This document shows, one piece after another, positions 23,487 through 34,927 of a DNA stretch of 64,000 nt. Under the pieces are notes generated by a model. The model worked only from the letters and a program-made list of their open reading frames with translations, was not told where the DNA came from and did not search any database. The stretch comes from Membranipora membranacea. Its lineage: Eukaryota; Bryozoa; Gymnolaemata; Cheilostomatida; Membraniporidae. A program made the position numbers and the translations under genes. Position 1 is the stretch's first letter, and every line of letters begins with the position of its first letter. The stretch lies in the NCBI GenBank assembly GCA_914767715.1, contig OU612067.1:31780162-31844161 (forward strand). Reading direction: 5' to 3'.

Positions 23487-25803
23487 ATGTTGCTGATCAA
23501 TACTCTGTTCGTTTTTATTACTGTCCAAGGCACCAGCCATGGCAGAATGATAGTAGACCTAACAGTAGAGATAGGGGACATCAGTGGTTTTGAAAAGGAC
23601 CCATCATTTCCTGAAGAAAGAGCAGGACCTGAAGAAAGAGGGCAAGCAGGAGCACCTGGTCAACGTAGTTCTGATAAAAGAGGGCAATCAGGAGCACCTG
23701 GTAAACTTGGTTCTGATAAAAGAGGAGCACCTGGACCACCTGGCTTTGATGAAAGAGGTGCACCTGGACAACCTGGCTTTGATAAAAGAGGAATAGTAGA
23801 AAATCAACCTGCAAAAAGAGGGCAACGTGGTGGTCAACCACTTGGAGCACCTGCAACATGGGGAAAATCTGGTCAACCTGCAAATTTTGATAGGAGAGGG
23901 GCACCTGGACTGGATGATCAGATGAAAAATGACATAATGAATTATTTTGGTAAGGCTTTATTCACATCGATATAAATAGTGGTTTTATAGTATTAGCCTA
24001 GACTAATAATTGTTGAATCTCAAATTATTCAGTTTCAAGGCAGCCTTAGAAAGAGATATTTTCTGCTCTTAAAGACTATGGAAGGACCACAGCAATATAT
24101 AGTCTGGCAGCTAGTTCTGCAGTAATTATGCAATATTTTATCATTTAGAAGATTCAGAGCACTTCTGGGTAAAAATTATGTGTAGTGTTAGGGATTGTCC
24201 TCCCTTCTCATCTAAGAGCTATGAGGTATTTATGCGCCCTAGTGCTGTGCCAACCTAATAAGCTAATAATTCTATCTACTTGAGACAACTGTAAAAATTA
24301 TTAAATGAAGTTATCTACTGTTATAAAATGTCTCCAGACAATGGAACTATAATTATTTTGAACTTATCTGGGAAAGAATGGCAAATGTAAATGTATTTTT
24401 AAGTGTAAGCTTATTATGTTGGCACAGCACTAGCCCTACCCACAAGAACTCTGGATTTTCTAAATGTGAAAATATTGCATAATTACTGCAGAACTAGCTG
24501 CCAGACTATTTATTGCTGTGGTCCTTCCGAAGTCTTTAAAGGGATTCAGAGATATTGGAACATCCTTTCTTCTACTGAACAATAACGGGCAGCAATAGCA
24601 TAACGATGGGCAATTAACTAATGATATCCATAAAAACATATTCCATTGAATATGTATCTAAGTATCTTGTATGCTACATGATGCTGAGAAAATATTTAGG
24701 TCAGAATGAGCGCAGTGTAATAAATGAGCAGTTTTGATGTTGTGCATAACATATACTTTAGTCAACAGCCACTGCTGCGGGGCATGTAACTTTGTGTTAT
24801 GCGGGATGATTGAGTATCACTCTAAACGATATCATAGATAAACTCTTACTTCCTTTTCCTTTTCTATTGCACATGACCAAAGGGTGTACTCAGGACCCTG
24901 AAAATATTTTTGGCATTTTCCATCTATTTCAAGCTCTTATTTTGTCTTAAGACAATACAAGAAGTAGGTTTGAAATAATTTTGAGGTATTAGTTTATTAC
25001 AATCAGGATCTTTCAACAAGTTTGCATAATATATAACGTGTTCAATGTCCTGCAAATGAAGTGGTATTTTCTCAGTTGAAACCCTTGTTTATTTTAAATT
25101 CATATGACATGATTGAAGCTGATGTTAGGTGGTCTGCTGGTATAAAATTGCATTAGTTGTACTCTAATATTATTTAAATTAATTATTTTAAACCTTTTTT
25201 CTCATAGAAAAATTCCTATCTCAGCACACAACTGGACAACCCATTCCGAAGGGAAAAACAACACATGATGAGGTAGCTCCACAAACAAAGGAACCAGTTT
25301 TCAAGCTAGCTGCTGACACCAAGGATCAAGGTGAGTGTGAAGTTGAAGTGAGCTTCAGAATATCTCACATATATTATAAATTTCTAATAGACATCCTTGT
25401 TATTCAGATTATTTTATGATTCGTTGGTGAGGGTATGGTGATAGTATAGGATTTTGCATAGAGAGCCCGATTTGAGAATAGTACTTGTTGACCCATATTA
25501 AAACGTCTGATATTTAGCTTCTCTCCAGTTAGACACGAATACCGCCAGTATCAAGTATTTTAGCGGTTGCAAGGTCTAGGCTATGTAGTTATTATTCATA
25601 TTATTGATACCACTTATACCTATTAGCTAGGGTGCTGCTATTTTATGTGGCTGATATTTATATATAAATATATATATATAAATCAATATATATATATATA
25701 TATATATGTTCGAACATATATATTTCTATTATCAGGTATTAACACAAAGGATGAACTGATTGCGAGACTAACTGAGATGTTAATGATAAAGATGAAGCCG
25801 TAG
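23487..25803 (+). CDS. Secreted repeat-peptide precursor, gene 5 (3 exons, 217 aa)
   Basis: Exons are 23487-23949, 25208-25330 and 25736-25803, phase 1 throughout. It is the near-identical sister of gene 4: signal peptide, GFEKDPSF, DKRGAPG and DERGAPG units, a QPAKRGQRGGQP segment, DRRGAPGLDDQM, exon 2 EKFLSQHTTGQP, and an exon 3 helix INTKDELIARLTEMLMIKMK. It differs from gene 4 at five residues: Gly for Cys in GAPGQR, Asn for Ile before QPAKRG, Thr for Ala in the linker, Ile for Asn at the exon 3 start, and Met for Thr near the end. Upstream and intron sequences are conserved as well, so the duplication is recent. Confidence 0.8.
24073..24535. mobile_element. TTAA-target MITE in intron 1 of gene 5
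   Basis: This 463 bp element is flanked by TTAA (24069-24072 and 24536-24539), with ends AGACTATGGAAGGACC and the complement of AGACTTCGGAAGGACC. It occupies the same site as in gene 4, so it was inserted before the gene 4/5 duplication and after their split from gene 3. Confidence 0.85.
25706..25725. other. Palindrome before exon 3 acceptor (gene 5 copy)
   Basis: This is the same 20-bp self-complementary sequence as in gene 4, preserved although the surrounding (TA)n tract has expanded. Confidence 0.5.
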
Positions 25804-26815
25804 AAAAGGGCAGTTGCCACTCATTCTTATTCATTCAAGACGCAATGTAAAATTGATAAGCTATTTTCGTTTGGTATGAAGTGTTGCAGTCATAATTAAA
25901 TCAGTCAGCAGTCAATAGTTATAATTTGCTTTTTCTTAACACTGAGCAACTATATCCGAATATGTATTGTTGAACTGTTTTTTTCTTAAATTTGGTTTCA
26001 CAAATTTCTAGTCAATTTACCAATTTTCTAATTTCACACTGACTTTTAAGATGCTTTCTCTCAGTTGAATAAAAAGATATAAACTTGCACAGGTTATGAT
26101 ATGAAAATATATTCATCTCAATCTCAATATAAGAAGTGGACATATATAATTATAGGTTTTCAATTTTTAATGAAAGCTAAGTTCAGTAAATAAATGAAAG
26201 AAAGGCTCCCCTGAGACAACAGGAAATGAAGAAAACTGAGGCACTTGTATCTTTCACTTCAGATACGTCACAAAAAATTAGAGTCCACAACACATCGATG
26301 ACATGATTGACGCTATTATAATCCATAATATAACTCAAGAATCAATGAAAGAAAAGGCATTTGTATAATTACAACTTAAAACTACCATGCTTAAAATCTT
26401 ATCTGAAGTCAAACTGAAAACCTTAGTTAGTCTATGATTGAAAATGTTGATTTTGTTGGCATATCCAATCAAGGTAATGCAACTACTTGCTGTAACCAGG
26501 GAGGTGCGCACGCATTGGGAGTATCTAAATTGACAAATCAGCGTTAAATACCATAAATCATATGGAATAATTTTTCCATAACTTAATCAAACAAAATATA
26601 ATATGCAGTTACTTACCTTATCTGCTGCTATCAATGAACCACAGCTGAGGTTATCATTAGATATTTTACAATTATGTACATCAGGATGCTTCATCGAAGT
26701 GTTTGAGGCCACCACTGGACCAGTCAATATTGTGCTTTGTGGATTTCTCTAAGAGCCTCCAATGAAATGAGGCCTCTGACCTCCTGTTTCTGGACAGATT
26801 ATAGGGCTAAGATCG

Positions 26816-27143
26816 GTGATCACTGTCTGACAGACATGTGATTGATTAGGGCTAAGATCGGTGATCACTGTCTGAAAGACATTCGATTGATTAGGGTACA
26901 GCAGGCAATCACTGTCTGAAAGACATGTGATTGATTAGGGTAGAGATCACTGTCTGACAAACATGTGATTGATTAGGGTAGAGATCACTGTCTGACAGAC
27001 ATGTGATTGATTAGGGTAGAGATCACTGTCTGACAGACATGTGATTGATTAGGGTAGAGATCACTGTCTGACAGACATATGATTGATTAGGGTAGAGCAG
27101 TGATCACTGTCTGACAGACATGTGATTGATTAGGGTGGAGCAG
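26816..27143 (+). repeat. Minisatellite, second array, about 8 units
   Basis: The unit is the same as at 13302-13762 (TCACTGTCTGACAGACATG core). Two early units carry CTGAAAGACAT variants. Copy number differs from the first array. Confidence 0.88.
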
Positions 27144-30100
27144 TTAAACGTTATCGCATGTATACGTCATAAAAGGAACTCAATCCACAAAATGATGAAT
27201 AATTTATTTATATGAATATGTAAAGGTATATATTAAACTACCAAAAAAACATTGGTGTTTTCCTAGATACATTAAAACACAGGGTTAAATATTAGCCTTA
27301 CCTTTAGATCGACAGCATGGGCTCTCTTTCTAATAAATTAGAATCATAATGACCTGATGATATCCATAATTCACTCATTTATGTATGAGCAGACATTTAA
27401 TACAGTAGGTAAGGTATTTTAAGCAGTAAATATGGGTTTCTCACATCAATAAACTCACCCACAAATTCTCCAATGTCCATTTTAATGCCGCCTTGTGATG
27501 ATAATATACTAATATACTATACTATAATAATAAACTATATTTGCTTGCATACCATAGTTCTCCAGTATACATATTGTCATTCTTATAGGAATCATAAATG
27601 CCAGGGACAAATTACCTCTTTATTACTACAAGGTTTAGCAGAGCATTGGTTAACAACATGATTTTGACAAAGATAATCATTTTAGTGATGAAAATTGTTG
27701 TCAATAAAATATTTAAAAAAATGATTAAGAGCTTTAGTATAAAAGAGGTCAATGCATGTCACAGCACAAAGATTTTTATTCTGATATACACCAATTCTCT
27801 TTGAAAAAGCTATTATGTTTGGAGTCTTGTGTTCGGTGCTCTGCCTCTTCTTTACCTTTCCCTATCTCTGAAAGCAGCTATGTCATATTGAGCTAAAACT
27901 GGCATTGGTCAATGTGTTATATATTTATGTTTCAGATTCATTGAACTAATTTAAACAGGTCATTATCATCAGTTTCTGTCATTCATGCGCAGCGTGCTTG
28001 TGCGAAACTTGTTGCGCCTTCAGAAGAGACAATACTTATAGTAAACTTTAAAAATCAAATAATTATAGGATTACTCATGATAAATTAGGTTTCAAACCAA
28101 ACTCTTCACTGTCTTTTCCCTCTTGATAAACCCTCATCTATTATGTCATTATAATTCTAGCTCAGAGCTTTCAAGTTTGATACATGAATTATACTCCCAC
28201 CCTCTTCCTTATAAATTTCAGTCAACTTGATAGATTTACAATTATTGTACATTCAGGTCATTGATATGAATTAACGGATCAGTGATAAAATACACAGTAT
28301 GGTTATTTATATATATTCCATGTTTATTCTGGAGAAGAATAAGTCCTTAGGACTTGTACCCAGAAAACAGAAAACTTGATAAAAATATGGTGTAGAATTA
28401 AAAAGACATGTAACTAAAAATCAAGAACAATGACAGGTAAAATTACAACGTACACGCAGGCATTAATTAGCAGTAAAACATTACACAAGTTGATACACAA
28501 TAGCTAGGAAAAGAAAAGTTAGAACAATGTAGCAGTAGGCTAAAATGAAATGATAAGAACTGACTCATTAATTGAGAAGTTTGAGGACGTGGCTCCGAGT
28601 GGCATTTTTGAATGTAGCAAGGGATTGACTCAGCTTAACATGATTGGGTAATTCGTTAAACTTCTGAGCACCGAAATAAGTGGAGAAATTATTTATATCA
28701 GTTTATAACTTTGTGTCAGTAATTAGATCTAACTAAAATCATAGCAGCTGTAACGCAATGACTGACACACCAATATCAAACATTCAAAACTCGGGCAAGC
28801 CACTGAAAAAAAGTTAAAAAGGGGTCTGCTGAAGAATTACTTGGCCAACCAGGTATGAGAAAATTTCTCCAGCAGCTTTACATAATGTGCGAAATACCTA
28901 AAAAAATTGCAAATAATCACAAACTTGTAAATATCCTAACTATTTTGAATATTGATTGGTTTCTATTTTCTTGTGTTAATGTTATGCAAATTACAGCCAG
29001 CAATCATCTCTAAAAACATGATATTAGCATGACTCTGCTGTTATTCATGTTGTTAGTGTTAAATTTATCTCTAACCCCAATCTATCATGGAGAATCTCTT
29101 GCCCTTATCTATTATAGAGAATCATGAAAATAGACCAGGTAGAGTCATATACCCATTATTCATTCATTATTTGAGTGACATTGAGTTATATTTTCATTGT
29201 TTAAACTAAACAGTTAATTACCAAAAAATGTTAGTGCGTCATGGGAAGAAAAATGTGTGTAGTTATAGGATTAATTTGTTTAAATTGGTTTCAAATGATT
29301 CTCTTCACATTTTTTTCTATTTAGGATAACCCAAACACCCTCATCTATCAACACCAAAACTACCCCCAAGGGCTAGTCTGTAAATTAGGTCATGACCCCC
29401 TATCCACTGACCACATTGACCGGAACCCACTACCACTTTTCACTCCATGAAAGCTGGAATATTATGTACATATTATTTTGCGCTTTGATCCAATAAAAAT
29501 CATATATGTTTTCCAACCCCAGTCACTCCTTAGCGTGACATGAGCAGTATTCAAAATATGAATTCAAAATTTCTAAAACATGTGAATTACTGAGGCATAC
29601 ATGGTAGTGAGATCTGACAACATTTGTAACAGCAGTTTCAATAATGTACCTTGTCACTGGTTTAACTTTCCTTGGATTTCCCTTTCATGGCAGATCATGA
29701 GAGTGGAAAGTGGCTTGCAGAGTGCATTCAATGATATGTTTATTAAAACACAGTTCTTACTTGTTGGATCGTATCGGATTCCCAATCAAAATAAAATGAA
29801 GATGTCAATGGAATAAGCACTATTAATTTACTTCTTGGACACAAGGGCTGCATCTCATTGGTAACCATATCCGGTGTAAGCAAGGCTTTGGACTAAGGAA
29901 ATATTCCTTTGGTTTATTCCAGCTTCAGAATGATCACTTGTATGCCAATTGTAGCAGGATGAAGACACCCAAGCTTGCTGTGTCACCCTTTCCATTCCAT
30001 GACAGGTGACTTACTCTGTTTTAGCCCTTAAAATTCCTTGAGCTTCAAAAGTCTTGCCCTTTTTTATTGACAAACACACTGGAGTATATGGTTCTGAAAA

Positions 30101-30477
30101 AACACCCCTAAAAAGTGATACTTTCTTTGAGCCTATAGGGATAATGTTTGAGAGTGATCCCCCTTGGTCTCAAGCTATATTAACGCAAATCAGATTTTTC
30201 TCACGCTAGAAATTGTGTTATATTCTTTTACGGCTCATTTTCAGAAATCGGATGGCATCATAAGGCCAGCTTTGTTATTCTCTCCAGGCAAATGAAGCGA
30301 TTATTGCAATGGTTTGCTGATATATGATAGACCTTGATAGAATTTATCCACCCACCATTGAGGTATGTCTACCCACACCCAAAACAACAAACGCTAAACA
30401 TCAAGCACCAAACACCAAACACCTAACTCCAAACATCATTATTATTGTATGATATTATTCTATAAGCTGTCCTGCCC
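27144..30477. other. Spacer between genes 5 and 6
   Basis: It is colinear with 13763-18523 but lacks the 1.7 kb foldback, with the empty site at about 28992. It has instead gained a LINE tail at about 28310-28685. A nearly unchanged segment is at about 29697-29820. No certain gene was seen. Confidence 0.55.
28310..28685 (-). mobile_element. 5'-truncated non-LTR retrotransposon 3' end
   Basis: On the minus strand, about 28672 to 28568 encodes the typical end of a non-LTR polyprotein (FNELPNHVKLSQSLATFK, then a stop), followed by about 250 bp of 3' UTR and a TA-rich tail at the left end. The first spacer copy lacks it near 15000, which confirms a recent insertion. The exact target duplication is unclear. 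Confidence 0.75.
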
Positions 30478-31557
30478 AGTTATATCTGACCTCAGAGGTT
30501 TGTGCTTTCTTACACGCTGTGTAAATGTTACGAGGTAACAGAACGGCAAAGACTAATAAATATATGTAAACCCTAAAGTTACTTAATGTTTGCAAACTGT
30601 AAATAAAACCATACCAAATAAAAATACGAAAATCATACCAAATAAAAATAGGAAAATTATACCTAAAATAAATGACTTTGGTTACCTGTTTCCAAAAACA
30701 TGATTGATGGCGAGATTTGGTTGGTTTCTATTGTACCCTTGTTAATGTTATGTAAATTACAGCCAAACGCCAGCAATCGTTTCTTTTTTGATAGAACATG
30801 AATAAATCTGACTGAACTGGTTTGAAGTTTTTTTATTTGGATCATCGACACATTTTGAGCTGCCAGCTTTGTTATTAGCTTTCTTTGATCTAGTATCAGA
30901 CAAATAATTATATCAAAAATAAATGATTCCCGTTACCTGTTTCCAAAAACATGTGCTGCCAAGGCATAAAAAGGTCAATCATGTATGTTAATAATTTTAA
31001 TAAAAGTATCTCTCACATCTATCCATCATAGAAAATCCTTAAACAGGGAAGACCAATGACCTTGATGACATGGAGTTATCAGTTAACTGAACTAATTGCC
31101 TACAAATTCTTATGATCCTAAACAGAGACACGGAAGGGGACTGGGGTGCTTCAAAATATTCAAGAGTTATTTTAAGTATACAGATCACTTATTAGCCTGT
31201 AGGCCTCTTGACTTTATGCTAATAAGGCCCAACTGCCAGTGATTGTTTTCCGTGATTGATTTTAAATGTCTTTTCTTGATTACATTTTTAAGTTAATTTT
31301 ATCAATAGTTCAATCACTTGAACCCAACTGATAAAATTTATTATAATTATAATTATTATTTAAATTCTGCCTTGCTCCATTTTCAAACCAATTATCATAC
31401 CAACAACAGCTAGGGGCAAAAATGTGATTTATTCCATCAAAAATAAAACACCCGTTCTATCTATTCTAGACAGCTAAGCTTAACGACCGTTATGTAGCTG
31501 GAAAAAGTACACATTGCAGGGGCGGATCTTCAAACAACCTATTATTTCTTCTTCAAA

Positions 31558-31565
31558 TATATAAG
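31558..31565 (+). promoter_or_regulatory. TATA box of gene 6
   Basis: TATATAAG lies 65 bp before the ATG at 31623. An 8-bp stretch just upstream (GAAGGGCA, present in genes 1, 4 and 5) is deleted here. Confidence 0.65.
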
Positions 31566-31622
31566 CACAGGATCCATCACCTGCATTCATAAATCAAGTT
31601 TTCTTCACCAACAATTGGTATC

Positions 31623-32600
31623 ATGTTGCTGATCAATACTCTGTTCGTTTTTATTACTGTCCAAGGCACCAGCAATGGCAGAATGATAGTAGACCTAACA
31701 GTAGAGATAGGGGACATCAGTGGTTTTGAAAAGGACCAATTGTTTCCTGAAGCTAGAGCAGGACCTGAAGAAAGAGGGCAAGCAGGAGCACCTGGTCAAA
31801 GAGGAGCACCTGGACAACCTGGCTTTGATAAGAGAGGAGCACCTGGACAACCTAGCTTTGATAAAAGAGGAGCACTTGGACAACCTAGCTTTGATAAAAG
31901 AGGAGCACTTGGACAACCTGGCTTTGATTTGGAAGACTATGCACAACCTGAATTCGATAAAAGAGGAGCACCTGGTCAAAGAGGAGCACCTGGACAACCT
32001 GGCTTTGATAAGAGAGGAGCACCTGGACAACCTAGCTTTGATAAAAGAGGAGCACTTGGACAACCTGGCTTTGATTTGGAAGACTATGCACAACCTGAAT
32101 TCGATAAAAGAGGAGCACCTGGACAATCTGGCTTTGATAAAAGAGGAGCACCTGGACGATCTGGCTTTGATAAAAGAGGAGCACCTGGACGAGTGCCAAG
32201 TCAGCCTTGTCAGTATTGTTATCCCAGTAGAGAAGAAGCAGATAAGAACAGTCAGATGGAAAACAAACTACGAGATTTGTTTGGTTAGTTTCGTGTGGAA
32301 AAATAAAGATTAGCATGTCAGTATAAACACAATGAATTTCTAGCGGCCTTAACAAATACATCTAGATAGCAAGCTTGTCGAAAATATTTCATTATGATTT
32401 TTATTCTTAAGAGTGCCTAAAAAAAGGTTGCCTGCTGGCATATGAATGCATTGACTTTCTTATATATGAATTGATTCCAAACCATTTTTCTCGCAGAAAA
32501 AATCCTATCCAAGCTCAGAGCAGGACAACCTGAGGATGTTGCAGTTGAACTATCGGCAGAATCACCAGTTACCGAGTTAGCAGCTGACAAACGGACGGAG
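31623..32600 (+). pseudogene. Repeat-peptide gene 6: intact exon 1, frameshifted exon 2, no exon 3
   Basis: Exon 1 (31623-32283) is intact and encodes a signal peptide and nine DKR-ended units in an order unlike gene 1, plus the CQYC tail. Exon 2 (32497-32600) is 104 bp instead of 105: one A is missing in the run after GCAGCTGAC, so the frame at the donor is wrong. No sequence like the gene 1 exon 3 (PEDY motif) was found downstream, because the duplicated block ends before it. Reading through the donor gives a stop after eight more codons. The gene may be dead, or it may still make peptides, since all the repeat units lie in exon 1. Confidence 0.65.
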
Positions 32601-32859
32601 GTGAGTCTCATGTCAAATCTGAATTAATATAAGCTCTTACGGCACTTCAGAGAGATGAAGTCAAAATTAAAATAATTAATGAATGATAATCTAATATCAC
32701 AAGTTTTGCAAGGGCACTTGTACCTCATCTTCTTAGCTGTTGTGATCTTGATCTCCATAAAATGTGTATCATTTCCAATTGTATCACTCACAACACCCTT
32801 TCTTGCTTGACTACTTATATTCATATGAACTTTGTCTGAGAAACCTAAGCCTCTTAGCT

Positions 32860-33207
32860 CAGTGGCGTATATTACCACTCACGGCCCACGGATTACCGTG
32901 AGTGGCTGAATAGCTCAGTGTGTAGAGCATCTGCCTTATAATCACTGTAAAAAGATTGTTGTGGGTTCGAATCCCATCAAGGTCAGTTTTTTTTTTCAAA
33001 TGGGTGCTTTATAACTGGAGCATTTTTACCGTAATCTTCTACTGCTATTGAGTTGTTTTCTGAAAAATTTCCGTGGTGGGAGGGCGCTTAAGCGCCCCTC
33101 CCACACCCTCCCCGCCACGCCTACGGCGTGTGGATCGGGCTGCGCCCGATTATTATGCTCATCTCTGAAAAGTCAGTGAGTGAAATTTTTTAGAATATAC
33201 GCCCCTG
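32860..33207. mobile_element. hAT-like 348 bp element carrying a tRNA-like module
   Basis: Ends CAGTGGCGTATATT and the complement of CAGGGGCGTATATT are flanked by an exact 8-bp duplication TCTTAGCT (32852-32859 and 33208-33215). The empty site is at 2362-2369 in the duplicate block. CAGGGG-like ends and 8-bp target duplications fit the hAT superfamily. There is no transposase. The interior has a tRNA-like stretch and a GC-rich stretch near 33085-33160. Confidence 0.88.
32902..32985 (+). other. tRNA-derived pol III module inside the hAT-like element
   Basis: It has an A-box-like TAGCTCAGTGTG at 32911-32922, CTGCCTTATAATCA like an anticodon arm, and a perfect B box GGTTCGAATCC at 32964-32974. 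The acceptor stem does not pair well, so this is tRNA-derived and probably not a working tRNA. Confidence 0.65.
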
Positions 33208-34465
33208 TCTTAGCTGCTTCTGATTGATCATTATAATTTTCCACTCAGATACATCAACAATATCGAAATAAATCAGGCCTTTTATCAGTAGTAATACAAA
33301 GTTGTCTTAAAATATCCTCTTCAATCACCTTACACTCACACCATTGATACTTTTTACTCGCTGTTTTGGAATCAATCCTCAGCACAGCGATGAAATGTTT
33401 ATTCATGTACCCATAATTTATATTTAGATAGTAACAAGAATGATGAGTGGATCCCGAGAATAACTGAAATGTTGAAGAAAATGGTGCAGGTGTAGAAAAA
33501 CATAGGTAGCCAGCCAGTTTTATTAAATCGCATATAAAGTTTATGTATGTCTAGAGAATTTTGTCAAAAATTATCATTTGACAGTCAGTATAAATTTTTT
33601 TTTGTATTCTCGGTTCTTTATAAAATTGTTGATCGCAGTTCAATACTCTTAATCGAATAAAACCAAGTAGACCTCTTACGGTTATTGCAAATTAAAGAAT
33701 GGACATCAATGTTTAGCATATTGATCTTGTTCATGAAGGTTTTTTTGTTAACTAAATAAAAAACAGTTTTGTTACTCTGCTGAGATGTTCAATGTAACTC
33801 CACGCTTTGACCACGGGTCATTCATAAAATCTTGTCACAAGCCTGATATTTATAACACACAAGAATCCAGCTCATCACAGTATAAATGCACTGTTGGCAG
33901 GAAAATATGTCTGTTCAAGATAATGATATTTTTCCTTTCCAACCAAAATGCGTTTTTCATAGTTTAAAGAGTTGAAATCAAGTATAACAATGTGTTTGCC
34001 CGAGCAGCTACCTACGCTAGAAATGAGTTGATGCCGCTTGGGTGAAGGGTTTGAATATCATGATTGAATATTTCAGCATTCACCCCCAGTAATCCAAGAT
34101 GCATCTACTTCCACTGAATCAAGCAGCTGATATTATGATTATGATCACACCCTAGCAATCCAGCTATCAATGGTTGTTTTGAGTACAGGGTCAAAAATGA
34201 TTTTTGAAAAGCAGACATTTACAGATGTGGCAATCAGAGACTGCAAGTTTTTAATTAATTTTATGATTTATGCAATGCATTGTTTCAGTATAAAGTGGTA
34301 GGATGGCAATCAGCATCCTAGAAATGGGGTTTCTATCATAACAACAAGGCATTGGCCCTATTATCCTATTAAGTGAGATAATTAATTAGGCAGAAAACCT
34401 AGTGCTAAAGAGTAATTGAGACACTTGATAAACACCTTCTGGCTGCATAAAATCACTTTGATCTT

Positions 34466-34927
34466 GTGAATATTGAACAACATGGTCTTGTGGGAAATGG
34501 TTTCATTAGACATTGCCCAAGTGAAGCCTTCCAAAATTTATTAACGGCACAAAATGTGCATGGCCTCGTCCGGAGCAAAGCACATGACACTGCTAGAGCT
34601 TCGCAGGTTCATGGGCCGGTCCATGGGACGGTCCATGACAGTACTGTGAAGAGACCAGATATTATCTTCGAAAAAATAAAACATCTTATTAGTACTGCAG
34701 AATACCTAGCAGGCTTTCAATATTTTACTAATACACAATACCTATATGCACATAAACTGAAAACCAAGAGCCTGAGAATGGTTGCTGGCAACCATTCTGA
34801 CCCAGTGCTAACATTAACAACGCTTCCATCAGGTCGGTTTCAGGCAATAAAACAACAAACTCAGCTTCGCTCTAACTGTTTTCGGGCCCACTCCGTCAGA
34901 TATTTAAACACAGTTTATTGTAAATAG
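34466..34927 (+). other. Second copy of the conserved open frame
   Basis: This 153-codon counterpart of 3631-4080 also begins at GTG. It keeps the frame despite a 12-bp duplication that repeats a GPVHGTVH-type segment. Most base differences change the amino acid. No domain is recognised and coding status is doubtful. Confidence 0.2.

Larger units (their letters stand above)
22826..26815 (+). repeat. Tandem gene unit, copy B (gene 5)
   Basis: It is almost identical to copy A over its upstream region, exons, introns and TTAA element, with the ATGs 4296 bp apart. It then continues into the longer spacer with the minisatellite. Confidence 0.85.

Noticed and set aside
32902-32985. Functional tRNA gene
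   Set aside because: The B box is perfect, but the acceptor stem does not pair and the sequence lies inside a transposon with a second, split copy.
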